From contig CACZQV010000001.1 of NCBI GenBank assembly GCA_902783435.1, forward strand, positions 1-18,010: 18,010 nucleotides of DNA, given 5' to 3'. The DNA is from an uncultured Erysipelotrichaceae bacterium (GTDB taxonomy: Bacteria; Bacillota_I; Bacilli_A; RF39; UBA660). A program made the translations under genes and the position numbers. Shown here piece by piece: positions 6,109 to 13,752 of this stretch; position 1 is the first letter of the stretch, and each line of letters starts with the position of its first letter. A model generated the notes under the pieces. It searched no databases and was not told where the DNA came from. It saw nothing but the letters and a program-made list of their open reading frames with translations.

Positions 6109-7532
6109 TGGCAAATTATATACCTACAGTTGGTGTTGAAGTACACGTAGAATTAAAAACAAAAACAAAAATATTCTCTAATTCTGTAAATGGATATGGA
6201 GAAATGGCTAACTCTCTAACTAATGTAGTAGACTTAGGTTATCCTGGAACACTTCCTACATTAAATGAAGAAGTAATAAATCTAGGTATAAAGGCAGCTA
6301 CTATCTTAAATTGTAGAATTAGAAAAGTAATGCATTTTGATAGAAAAAATTATTTCTATCCAGATATATCAAAGAATTATCAAATTACTCAAAATGATAC
6401 ACCTATTGGATATGATGGATATGTAGAAATAGTTAAATCAAATGGAGAACATAAAAAAGTATACATTGAAGAAATGCATATAGAAGAAGATACATGTAAG
6501 AGTGCACATAGAGGTACTAAAACACTTCTAGACTTCAATCGTGCTGGAGTACCACTAATTGAAATAGTTACTAAACCATGTATGAGTGATGGCGAGGACG
6601 TCAAACTATACTTAGAAAAATTAAGAGAATTATTATCTTTTGGAGATATTTCAGACTGTAAGATTGAAGAAGGTTCAATGAGAGCAGATGTTAATGTATC
6701 TATTCGTAAGAATGAATCTGATCCATTAGGAACTAAAGCAGAAATTAAAAATATAGGTTCTATTTCTAATGCCAAATTAGGTGTTGAAAAAGAAATAGAA
6801 AGACAAACTAAAATATATGATGCTGGAGAAACTTTTAAACCACAAACAAGAAGATTTGATGATAAAATTAATGATACTGTCTTAATGCGTGTTAAAGAAA
6901 CTGGAAATGATTATAGATATTTCCCAGAACCAGATATTCCATTTGTTGTTTTAACAGATGAAATGATTGAAGAAGCAGTTAAGACAATTCCAATGTTACC
7001 AGATGAAAGAAGAGCAAAATATAAAGAACTTGGAGTATCAGAAATTAATACTGAAAAACTTGTAGCTAATAGAAGTTTAAGTGATTACTTCAATACTTTA
7101 TTAGATGAAAAAATTAATCATCAAACAGCATCAAATTTATTATTAGGAGATATATCAGGATACTTAAATAAAAATGAAAAAGTAATTACTGATACAACTC
7201 TAAACAAAGAAAGATTTATTGAGTTAGTTAACTTAGTAGATGATAATACTTTAACTAGTAAGAATTTAAAAGATATTTTAGATATCGTACTTGAAAGTGA
7301 TAAATCTATTAAAGATATTATGACAGATGAAGGTATTGAAAATATTACTGATGACTCTGAAATTAGAAATATAGTTAAAACTATTATTTCCAATAATCCA
7401 GATAGTGTTAATGACTATAAAGCTGGACATGATAGAGCAATTAAATTCTTAATGGGACAAGTAATGAAAGAAACAAAAGGTAAAGTAAATCCTAAGATGG
7501 CAATGGATATTTTAACTGAAGAATTAAAATAA
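6108..7532 (+). CDS. gatB: Asp-tRNA(Asn)/Glu-tRNA(Gln) amidotransferase subunit B
   Basis: A 474-residue subunit of the usual length. It phosphorylates the misacylated tRNA's side-chain carboxylate and transfers ammonia to it. The N-terminal Gly-Val-Glu-Val-His-Val-Glu-Leu motif (residues 9-16) is typical. So are Tyr-Pro-Gly-Thr-Leu-Pro, the Phe-Asp-Arg-Lys-Asn-Tyr-Phe-Tyr-Pro-Asp segment, and Asp-Phe-Asn-Arg-Ala-Gly-Val-Pro-Leu-Ile-Glu (144-154). The C-terminal YqeY-like tRNA-binding tail ends with Gly-Gln-Val-Met-Lys and Asn-Pro-Lys. The ribosome site AGGAGGTGA sits at 6093-6101, inside gatA. No clear terminator follows. The operon implies that this organism makes Gln-tRNA indirectly. Confidence 0.96.
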   Translation: MANYIPTVGVEVHVELKTKTKIFSNSVNGYGEMANSLTNVVDLGYPGTLPTLNEEVINLGIKAATILNCRIRKVMHFDRKNYFYPDISKNYQITQNDTPIGYDGYVEIVKSNGEHKKVYIEEMHIEEDTCKSAHRGTKTLLDFNRAGVPLIEIVTKPCMSDGEDVKLYLEKLRELLSFGDISDCKIEEGSMRADVNVSIRKNESDPLGTKAEIKNIGSISNAKLGVEKEIERQTKIYDAGETFKPQTRRFDDKINDTVLMRVKETGNDYRYFPEPDIPFVVLTDEMIEEAVKTIPMLPDERRAKYKELGVSEINTEKLVANRSLSDYFNTLLDEKINHQTASNLLLGDISGYLNKNEKVITDTTLNKERFIELVNLVDDNTLTSKNLKDILDIVLESDKSIKDIMTDEGIENITDDSEIRNIVKTIISNNPDSVNDYKAGHDRAIKFLMGQVMKETKGKVNPKMAMDILTEELK

Positions 7533-7539
7533 TCTATTA

Positions 7540-7568
7540 TTGAAAATACTATATACATAGTGTATAAT
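7540..7568 (+). promoter_or_regulatory. Promoter of the 7596-10933 operon, with a spacer dyad
   Basis: TTGAAA (7540-7545), a 17-base spacer and TATAAT (7563-7568) form a near-consensus promoter. Within the spacer lies a short dyad, ACTAT (7548-7552) and ATAGT (7557-7561), which could be an operator; that part is speculative. Confidence 0.7.
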
Positions 7569-7595
7569 AATTATTATATTAGGATGTGAAGATAA

Positions 7596-8054
7596 ATGAG
7601 AAATGTAAGAAAAATTTTAAAAAAATATAGAAAGCTAATAATATTAGCAATTATCATAATATTATTAATTATAGGATTATTTGCAATTAAAAAATTCTTC
7701 TTTCCAAGTGAGTCAGGAGTACTATATGGAAATAGACTTGATGGAAGAGATAAAGTAAAAATTACTGAAGAAACTAAAAATAAAGCAAAAGATGTTTTCA
7801 AAGATAGATCATCTAGTGCAAAAGTTAGAATAGCTGGAAGAATTATCTATATTGATGTTGTAGTAAATGATGATGTATCTAAAGACGATGCAAGAGGTTT
7901 AGGAAATCAAACACTAGGAGCTTTTAGTGATCAAGAAAAATCATATTATGATATTCAAATATTAATAAATAATAAAGCTAATAAAGAACAATTTCCAATA
8001 ATTGGATATAAACATCATACAAGAGATGCTATAACATGGAATAAAGATAGATAG
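7596..8054 (+). CDS. Small single-pass membrane protein, unknown function
   Basis: A 152-residue protein with AGGATGTGA ahead of ATG 7596. A basic stretch (1-13) precedes a strong transmembrane helix at about 14-32. A soluble domain of about 115 residues then faces outward by the positive-inside rule. Residues 76-126 alternate hydrophobic and polar residues in strand-like fashion (Lys-Val-Arg-Ile-Ala-Gly-Arg-Ile-Ile-Tyr-Ile-Asp-Val-Val-Val, then Tyr-Asp-Ile-Gln-Ile-Leu-Ile). This suggests a small alpha/beta domain. I do not recognise a family. It is the first gene of the operon, with its stop 11 bases before the sensor gene, so it could assist sensing, but no function can be assigned. Confidence 0.75.
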   Translation: MRNVRKILKKYRKLIILAIIIILLIIGLFAIKKFFFPSESGVLYGNRLDGRDKVKITEETKNKAKDVFKDRSSSAKVRIAGRIIYIDVVVNDDVSKDDARGLGNQTLGAFSDQEKSYYDIQILINNKANKEQFPIIGYKHHTRDAITWNKDR

Positions 8055-8065
8055 ATGGTGAAAAT

Positions 8066-10105
8066 ATGAAAAAGAAGTTAATAATTATAATACCTGTCTT
8101 AATCGCTGCTGTAGCTTTCTTTTTTGTCTATAGATACTATAACAAAGAAGATAAAACTACAACACTAACAGTATCTGAAAAGAGATGGGTAGAGGAAAAC
8201 AAAGAAACTGCTTATGATTTTGAAGTAGTAAATGATTATCCATTATATGGTATTAATGGAGAAGGAGTTATCTTTGATTTTATTAAAGATTTCGAAAGTA
8301 CTATTGGTATTGAATTTAATAAAATTCCATATTTAAAAACATCTTCTGCTACTACTGATAGTTTTAGAATTACTATTTTAAATAATGATGAAAAATTATC
8401 AAAAAAAGATTTATTCTTATTTAATGATAATTATGTTGCAGTAGGTAAGACATATCAAAGAATTAATCATATCAGTGATATGAAAAATATTACATTTGGT
8501 GTATTAAAAGAAGATACTGAAGAAGTAAGTTTCTATTTAAAAAGTGGAACTAACTTATCTTATAAATCATATGATGATATCAGTAAATTATATGATGCAT
8601 TAGATAAAGAAGAAGTAAATATGGTAATAATCCCAAATATTATGTATTTAGATCGAACTATTGAAAAAGATAAATATTCTATTAACTATTATTTTACTGA
8701 ATTGAAGAAACAAATAGTATTAACATTAAGTGATAATAATAAAGAATTAAATACAATAGTTACTAAATACTATAATAAATGGAAACAAACTAAATATATA
8801 AAAGAGTATAATGACTCATATTTAAATTATTATCTAGAAAAAAACAAATTAGATGCTAAAACTAAAGCTAAGTTAATATCTAAGAATTATGTATATGGAT
8901 ATGTAGAAAAACCTCCATATGAAAAGAAAGTACATGGTAAAGTTGCTGGTATTGCTGGAGAATATATTGATAGAGTATCAAGACTTGCTGATATTAATTT
9001 TAAATATAAAAAATATCCTAATAAAAAAGCTTTAGAAAAAGCTATTGATAAAGGAGAAGTTGATATTTACTTTGATTACTACAATTATAGTAATGATAAA
9101 TATACTGCTACTTTATCTACATTTGTTGAAGATTATGTAATATTAGGTAGACAAGAAAATAACTATATAGTTAATTCTTTTGAAAGCTTAAAAGATAAAG
9201 ATATAGCTATGTTAAAAGGTGATTCACTATACAATTACTTTAGTAATAATTCACGTGCAAACATCAAAGAGTATGATAATATTGATCAATTAGTAAAAAA
9301 ATCTAAAGATAGAATTATTGTAGTAGATAGTGAAATATATACTTATTATCAAAATAATAAATTTAAAAATTTAAAATTATTATATAAAGATACTATGATG
9401 AATGATTATAAATTCATGGTTAAGAATAATAATGATGCATTCTATAATTTATTTAATTATATTATTAATACTAATTCATATTATAATTATCGTAATTCTG
9501 GAATCGAAGGATTAAGTGCTTCTATATTTGAGGATTCTACTTTAGAACAAATATATACAATAGTATTATTAATTATCTTTATACCATTAATTATACTTAT
9601 TATTTTATATTTATTCTTAAAACATAAGAAAGCAGTTAAGAAGGTTAAAATTCAAGATAGACATAAATATACTGATATGTTAACTTCTCTAAAAAATAGA
9701 AACTATTTAAATGCTAAGATGAAAGAATGGGAAGATTGTGAAGTATTCCCTCAATCTATAGTAATGGTAGATTTAAATAATGTTAAATATGTTAATGATA
9801 ATTATGGTCATGAAGAAGGTGACGATCTTATTATTAAAGCTGCAGGTATTTTAGTTAATACACAACTTGAAAACAGTGAAATAATAAGAACAGATGGAAA
9901 TGAATTCTTAATTTACTTAGTTGGTTATAGTGATAGACAAATTAGTACATATACTAAAAAACTATCTAAAGAAATGAAGAATCTTCCACATGAATTTGGT
10001 GCAGCTGTAGGATATAGTATGATTACTGATGAAATTAAAACATTAGATGATGCTATAAATGAAGCAACACTTGAAATGATTACCAATAAAGAAGATTATA
10101 AATAA
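8066..10105 (+). CDS. Sensor protein: two periplasmic-binding-like domains, one TM helix and a degenerate GGDEF domain
   Basis: A 679-residue protein. An N-terminal membrane anchor or signal (7-21) is followed by two tandem extracellular domains resembling solute-binding family 3, at about 35-250 and 270-480. A transmembrane helix at about 496-519 and a cytoplasmic GGDEF domain at about 530-679 follow. The GGDEF half keeps Asp569, Asn577, Asp578, Gly581-His582 and Asp586, the usual metal and GTP-binding positions. The signature loop, however, reads Asp-Gly-Asn-Glu-Phe (610-614), so the first Gly and the catalytic acidic residue are changed. No RxxD inhibitory site precedes it. Such extracellular-sensor diguanylate cyclases make cyclic di-GMP in response to small ligands. 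Here synthesis is doubtful, and the domain may bind GTP or act as a receptor. Neighbours give no partner. Confidence 0.8.
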   Translation: MKKKLIIIIPVLIAAVAFFFVYRYYNKEDKTTTLTVSEKRWVEENKETAYDFEVVNDYPLYGINGEGVIFDFIKDFESTIGIEFNKIPYLKTSSATTDSFRITILNNDEKLSKKDLFLFNDNYVAVGKTYQRINHISDMKNITFGVLKEDTEEVSFYLKSGTNLSYKSYDDISKLYDALDKEEVNMVIIPNIMYLDRTIEKDKYSINYYFTELKKQIVLTLSDNNKELNTIVTKYYNKWKQTKYIKEYNDSYLNYYLEKNKLDAKTKAKLISKNYVYGYVEKPPYEKKVHGKVAGIAGEYIDRVSRLADINFKYKKYPNKKALEKAIDKGEVDIYFDYYNYSNDKYTATLSTFVEDYVILGRQENNYIVNSFESLKDKDIAMLKGDSLYNYFSNNSRANIKEYDNIDQLVKKSKDRIIVVDSEIYTYYQNNKFKNLKLLYKDTMMNDYKFMVKNNNDAFYNLFNYIINTNSYYNYRNSGIEGLSASIFEDSTLEQIYTIVLLIIFIPLIILIILYLFLKHKKAVKKVKIQDRHKYTDMLTSLKNRNYLNAKMKEWEDCEVFPQSIVMVDLNNVKYVNDNYGHEEGDDLIIKAAGILVNTQLENSEIIRTDGNEFLIYLVGYSDRQISTYTKKLSKEMKNLPHEFGAAVGYSMITDEIKTLDDAINEATLEMITNKEDYK

Positions 10106-10117
10106 AAAGGTGATTGG

Positions 10118-10933
10118 ATGGAAAAAGCAAGAGAGTTTATATTAAAAGTATTCAGGTTATTAAGCAAACCCGAAATGAGAATATTACCAGGGCATCTTGC
10201 TTTTTTTCTTGTGATGACATTAATTCCACTAGTAGCACTACTTGCAACAATTACAGCTGCATTATCAATATCTACAGAGTCAATTAGAGTAGCTATTGCA
10301 TCTACAGTTCCAACTAAAGTTGCAGGTATAATTAATAGTATAATTACTAGTGGTGGGATTAATTTTAATATTATAGTTTTTTATCTTTCAGCTTTTTTAC
10401 TTGCTTCTAATGGTCCATATTCTATGATTAATACATCTAATGAAATTTATAAAGTTGAACCTAGAAATATAATAAGTAGAAGATTTAAAGCTATAGTTAT
10501 GACTTTTATATTAGTTGGATTATTTCTTTTCTTAATACTAGTACCAGTATTTGGAAATACATTATTTAGAATAATAAAAGAAGCTACTGGTAATTCTACA
10601 TTATCTAGTATTATTGAAGAAATGTTAATTATATTAAAATATCCATTAGTATTAGTAGTATTATTCTTAAATATAAAATTAATGTATGTAATTGCTCCTG
10701 ATAAAGATATTCCCGCAAAAACAACTACTAAAGGATCAATATTTACTACAATAGGATGGGTATTATCTACAGAATTATTTGCTTTCTATGTAGAAAAATT
10801 CACAAGATATGATGTTTTCTATGGAAGCATTTCCAATATTTTAATATTACTATTATGGGTATATTTATTAGCTTATATCTATGTATTAGGTATGGTTGTA
10901 AATGCCAGTGTGTATCAAAGAGAGTTAAAATAA
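10118..10933 (+). CDS. YihY/virulence factor BrkB family inner-membrane protein
   Basis: A 271-residue polytopic protein with about six hydrophobic segments, matching the YihY/BrkB family (usually 270-300 residues). Features seen include the conserved Gly-His-Leu-Ala-Phe-Phe-Leu block (residues 25-31) and Leu-Ile-Pro-Leu just after it. The Ala-Ser-Asn-Gly-Pro segment and the Tyr-Gly-Ser-Ile-Ser-Asn-Ile-Leu motif near the C-terminus are also typical. The family's biochemical role is not settled; it is often annotated as RNase BN in error. The start has AAAAAGGTGA just upstream and lies 12 bases after the sensor gene's stop, as the last gene of that operon. A terminator overlaps its stop codon. 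I have no basis for naming a substrate. Confidence 0.88.
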   Translation: MEKAREFILKVFRLLSKPEMRILPGHLAFFLVMTLIPLVALLATITAALSISTESIRVAIASTVPTKVAGIINSIITSGGINFNIIVFYLSAFLLASNGPYSMINTSNEIYKVEPRNIISRRFKAIVMTFILVGLFLFLILVPVFGNTLFRIIKEATGNSTLSSIIEEMLIILKYPLVLVVLFLNIKLMYVIAPDKDIPAKTTTKGSIFTTIGWVLSTELFAFYVEKFTRYDVFYGSISNILILLLWVYLLAYIYVLGMVVNASVYQRELK

Positions 10934-10942
10934 CTCTTTTTT
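10917..10942 (+). terminator. Terminator after the YihY-family gene
   Basis: AGAGTTA (10921-10927) pairs with TAACTCT (10931-10937) over a 3-base loop. The stem extends by A-U pairs into a T6 tract, and the hairpin covers the TAA stop. Confidence 0.75.
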
Positions 10943-10949
10943 GAATCCA

Positions 10950-10978
10950 TTGAAAAAAATATATAATAATGATATAAT
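10950..10978 (+). promoter_or_regulatory. Promoter of the LTA-synthase-like operon
   Basis: TTGAAA (10950-10955), a 17-base spacer, and TATAAT (10973-10978) preceded by TGA make the strongest promoter in the window. Predicted transcription starts near 10985, which excludes translation starts upstream of it. Confidence 0.8.
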
Positions 10979-10997
10979 GGTAGTCGAGGTTATGAAT

Positions 10998-13073
10998 ATG
11001 AAAAGAATAAAAATTGCATTTAATAAATTAAAAACAAATACTATTAAAAAGATTAAAAAAATTAAAAGAGATCACTTAATAAGAGAATATTTTAAAAATA
11101 ATGTTTTATTTTTAACATTTGTAATTACAATGGTAATAAATTCTACAATATTAAGATTTTTCTGTATGCATAGTATAGAAAACTATTTATCATGGAAAGC
11201 AGTTTTAGCAGATACAGTAGTAGTAATGATTATAGGATCGTTTGGATATCTAATAAAACCTAAAAATAGATTTATCTATTATATGGGATTTGCAATATTT
11301 TTAACTGCTATATGTATGATAAATTCAGTATATTATACATTCTATACATCATTTGCATCTATCTCAATGTTATCTCTAACACAATACATTGGTGACGTAG
11401 GTGATGCAGTTGTTGAAAATGTACTACAATTAAAAGATATGATATATTTAATACCATTATTATCATTAGTAATAGTACATATAAAGTTAGTAAAAAAGAA
11501 TTATTATAAAAAGATAGAATTAAAAACAGAAAGAAGAAAAAGAACTATTAAAACACTATCTACTGCAGGAGTGTTATTAGTAATATTCTTAGTAACATTA
11601 TCATCATTAGATGTATCAAGATTCTTTAAACAATGGAATAAAGAATATATAGTAATGAGATTTGGTATTTATATATATCAAGCTAACGATGTAGTAACAT
11701 CAATTCAACCAAAAATAAATTCAATGTTTGGATTTGATAAAGCTAAAAAAACATTTAATGATTATTATGCAGATAGACCAGATACTAATGAAAAAAATGA
11801 ATATTCAAATATATTTGAAGGTAAAAATGTAATTGTAATCCATGGTGAAAGTATGATGACTAATGCTATGGGATTAGAATTTAATGGACAAGAAGTAACT
11901 CCTACACTTAATAAATTAAGAGAAGAAGGAATGTTCTTTAGTAATTTCTATTCACAAGTTAGTGTAGGTACTAGTAGTGACTCAGAATTAACATTTAACA
12001 CATCTTTAATGCCTACAAAAAGTGGAACTGCATTTGTATCATATTCAGATAGAGAATATATTGGTATACCTGATTTATTAAATGAAAAAGGATATTATAC
12101 ATTTAGTATGCATGCAAATAATGCTGATTTCTGGAATAGACGCGCAATGCATAATCAATTAGGATACAATAGATTTTATGCTAAAAAAGATTATGATGTA
12201 CAAAAAGAAAATGTTATTGGATTAGGATTATCTGATAAAGTGTTCTTTAAACAATCAGTAGAAAAGATAGAAAAAATAAATGAAAAGAATGAAAAATGGT
12301 ATGGATTACTTATTATGTTAACTAACCATACACCATTCTCAGAAGTAGAAAAATATGGAGAATTTGATGTAAATATAAAAGAAACAGTTACTAATTCAGA
12401 TGGAAGTACAGAAGAAAAAGTATATCCATATATGGAAGGTACTAAATTAGGTAATTACTTTAAATCTCTACACTATGCAGATGCTGCATTAGGAGAATTT
12501 ATTGAAGCATTAGATGAAAAGGGATTATTAGATAATACAGTATTTGTATTATATGGTGATCATGATGCTAGATTACCTAGAAAAGACTATGATAGATTAT
12601 ATAATTATGATAAAGAAAATAATAAAATATTAGATAAAAATGATCCTGATTATAAAGAATATGATTCATATCAATATGAATTAGGAAGAAAAGTACCATT
12701 TATCATTTGGACTAAAGATATGAAAGGTACTAAACTAAACTTTGAAAATAATAATGTAATGGGTATGTATGATGCGGCTCCTACATTAGGTAATATGTTT
12801 GGATTCTATAATAAATATTGGTTAGGACATGATATTTATAATATAAAGGAAAATAACGTAGTAATATTCCCTAATGGAAACTGGGTAAATAATAAATTAT
12901 ATTATAATAGTCAAAAAGCAGCTTATTTACCATTAACTGAAGATCCAATTTCAGAAGAAGAAATATCTGCAAATAATGAATATACTAATAAATTATTAGA
13001 TGTATCCAACGATATAATAGTATTTGATTTATTAAATAAAGATAAGAATAAAGATTTAGAAAGTGGGGAATAA
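10998..13073 (+). CDS. LTA synthase-like phosphoglycerol/phosphoethanolamine transferase (sulfatase superfamily)
   Basis: A 691-residue enzyme. ATG 10998 follows GAGG (10986-10989) by 8 bases; the frame extends further up, but that part precedes the promoter. Up to five transmembrane helices lie between about 33 and 205. A large extracellular sulfatase-type domain follows. Seen are metal ligand Glu284 (Ile-His-Gly-Glu-Ser), the nucleophile loop Val-Gly-Thr-Ser-Ser-Asp-Ser-Glu (323-330), His444 (Thr-Asn-His-Thr-Pro) and Gly-Asp-His-Asp (520-523). By alignment to the Staphylococcus aureus LtaS loop (Lys-Thr-Ser-Asp-Ser-Glu), the catalytic Thr position is Ser326 here. The family moves glycerol-phosphate from phosphatidylglycerol onto lipoteichoic acid or related polymers. 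The substrate is not determined. A membrane-anchored partner gene follows after one base. Confidence 0.85.
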   Translation: MKRIKIAFNKLKTNTIKKIKKIKRDHLIREYFKNNVLFLTFVITMVINSTILRFFCMHSIENYLSWKAVLADTVVVMIIGSFGYLIKPKNRFIYYMGFAIFLTAICMINSVYYTFYTSFASISMLSLTQYIGDVGDAVVENVLQLKDMIYLIPLLSLVIVHIKLVKKNYYKKIELKTERRKRTIKTLSTAGVLLVIFLVTLSSLDVSRFFKQWNKEYIVMRFGIYIYQANDVVTSIQPKINSMFGFDKAKKTFNDYYADRPDTNEKNEYSNIFEGKNVIVIHGESMMTNAMGLEFNGQEVTPTLNKLREEGMFFSNFYSQVSVGTSSDSELTFNTSLMPTKSGTAFVSYSDREYIGIPDLLNEKGYYTFSMHANNADFWNRRAMHNQLGYNRFYAKKDYDVQKENVIGLGLSDKVFFKQSVEKIEKINEKNEKWYGLLIMLTNHTPFSEVEKYGEFDVNIKETVTNSDGSTEEKVYPYMEGTKLGNYFKSLHYADAALGEFIEALDEKGLLDNTVFVLYGDHDARLPRKDYDRLYNYDKENNKILDKNDPDYKEYDSYQYELGRKVPFIIWTKDMKGTKLNFENNNVMGMYDAAPTLGNMFGFYNKYWLGHDIYNIKENNVVIFPNGNWVNNKLYYNSQKAAYLPLTEDPISEEEISANNEYTNKLLDVSNDIIVFDLLNKDKNKDLESGE

Positions 13074-13074
13074 G

Positions 13075-13707
13075 ATGAAGTTAAAGAAAAAGGCAAAAAG
13101 GATACTAGTTATATTTCTAATACTACTAGTAATAGTATTAGGAGTATTAGCTTTTAAAGATAAAATATTTGGAAATAACGAGTCTGGTGTAAAAGAAATA
13201 AAAGTAGTTAATAAGATAGAAAAATATGGTTATAACTTAAAAGAAAATAAACCAAAAGCTTATAAAAAAATGTTTGAAGAATTAAAAAAGATTCTAGAGG
13301 CTAAAGAAGTAGATGAAGAAGCATATGTAAAAAAGATATCTGAAATGTTTATATATGATTTCTATTCACTTCAAGATAAAACTGCTAAAACAGACATTGG
13401 AGGAGTAGAATTTGTCTATGGAGACTTTCTACCTAACTTCCTACAAAATGCTCAAAATACTTATTATAAATATGTAGAAAACAATATTTATGGTAATAGA
13501 AATCAATCATTACCAGTTGTATCTAATATAGAAGTAGTAAGTGTATCTAAAGAAGCATTTGCTTATGGTGATAAAACAGATGAAGAAGCATATAAAGTAA
13601 ATATTAAATGGTCTTATACAGAATCAGAATTCGCAACATATCAAAAAGAAGCAGATATAATATTTATACATGATGATATAAAACTAAGTTTAGTAGAACT
13701 ACAATAG
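13075..13707 (+). CDS. Membrane-anchored extracytoplasmic protein, unknown function
   Basis: A 210-residue protein. I chose ATG 13075, after GGGGAA (13065-13070) and one base past the preceding stop. An in-frame GTG at 13063 would overlap the synthase gene. Residues 1-9 are basic and 10-27 form one transmembrane helix. The remainder is an extracytoplasmic domain. It starts with a helical, Lys/Glu-rich part (45-95) and ends with strand-like segments (Ser-Asn-Ile-Glu-Val-Val-Ser-Val, Val-Asn-Ile-Lys-Trp-Ser-Tyr, Ala-Asp-Ile-Ile-Phe-Ile-His). I do not recognise the family. Tight coupling to the LTA-synthase-like gene suggests a role in the same envelope polymer step, but this is inference. It is the last gene, ended by a strong terminator. 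Confidence 0.75.
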   Translation: MKLKKKAKRILVIFLILLVIVLGVLAFKDKIFGNNESGVKEIKVVNKIEKYGYNLKENKPKAYKKMFEELKKILEAKEVDEEAYVKKISEMFIYDFYSLQDKTAKTDIGGVEFVYGDFLPNFLQNAQNTYYKYVENNIYGNRNQSLPVVSNIEVVSVSKEAFAYGDKTDEEAYKVNIKWSYTESEFATYQKEADIIFIHDDIKLSLVELQ

Positions 13708-13721
13708 TAGTTCTTTTTTTT
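13695..13721 (+). terminator. Terminator of the LTA-synthase-like operon
   Basis: AGAACTAC (13695-13702) pairs with GTAGTTCT (13707-13714) over a 4-base loop and runs into T8 (13714-13721). The stop codon TAG lies in the loop and the start of the 3' arm. Confidence 0.85.
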
Positions 13722-13725
13722 GCAT

Positions 13726-13752
13726 AAAAAAAGAGTAATTTCTTACTCTTTT
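13726..13752 (-). terminator. Terminator of the minus-strand LCP gene
   Basis: On the minus strand AAAAGAGTAA pairs with TTACTCTTTT over a 4-base loop. A T-run (complement of 13732-13726) follows. It lies back to back with the plus-strand terminator, insulating the convergent operons. Confidence 0.85.

Noticed and set aside
6389..7393. Minus-strand frames inside gatB.
   Set aside because: They are shadows of a highly conserved enzyme gene.
10941..10997. Upstream extension of the LTA-synthase-like gene.
   Set aside because: It begins upstream of a near-consensus promoter; the predicted transcript starts near 10985.
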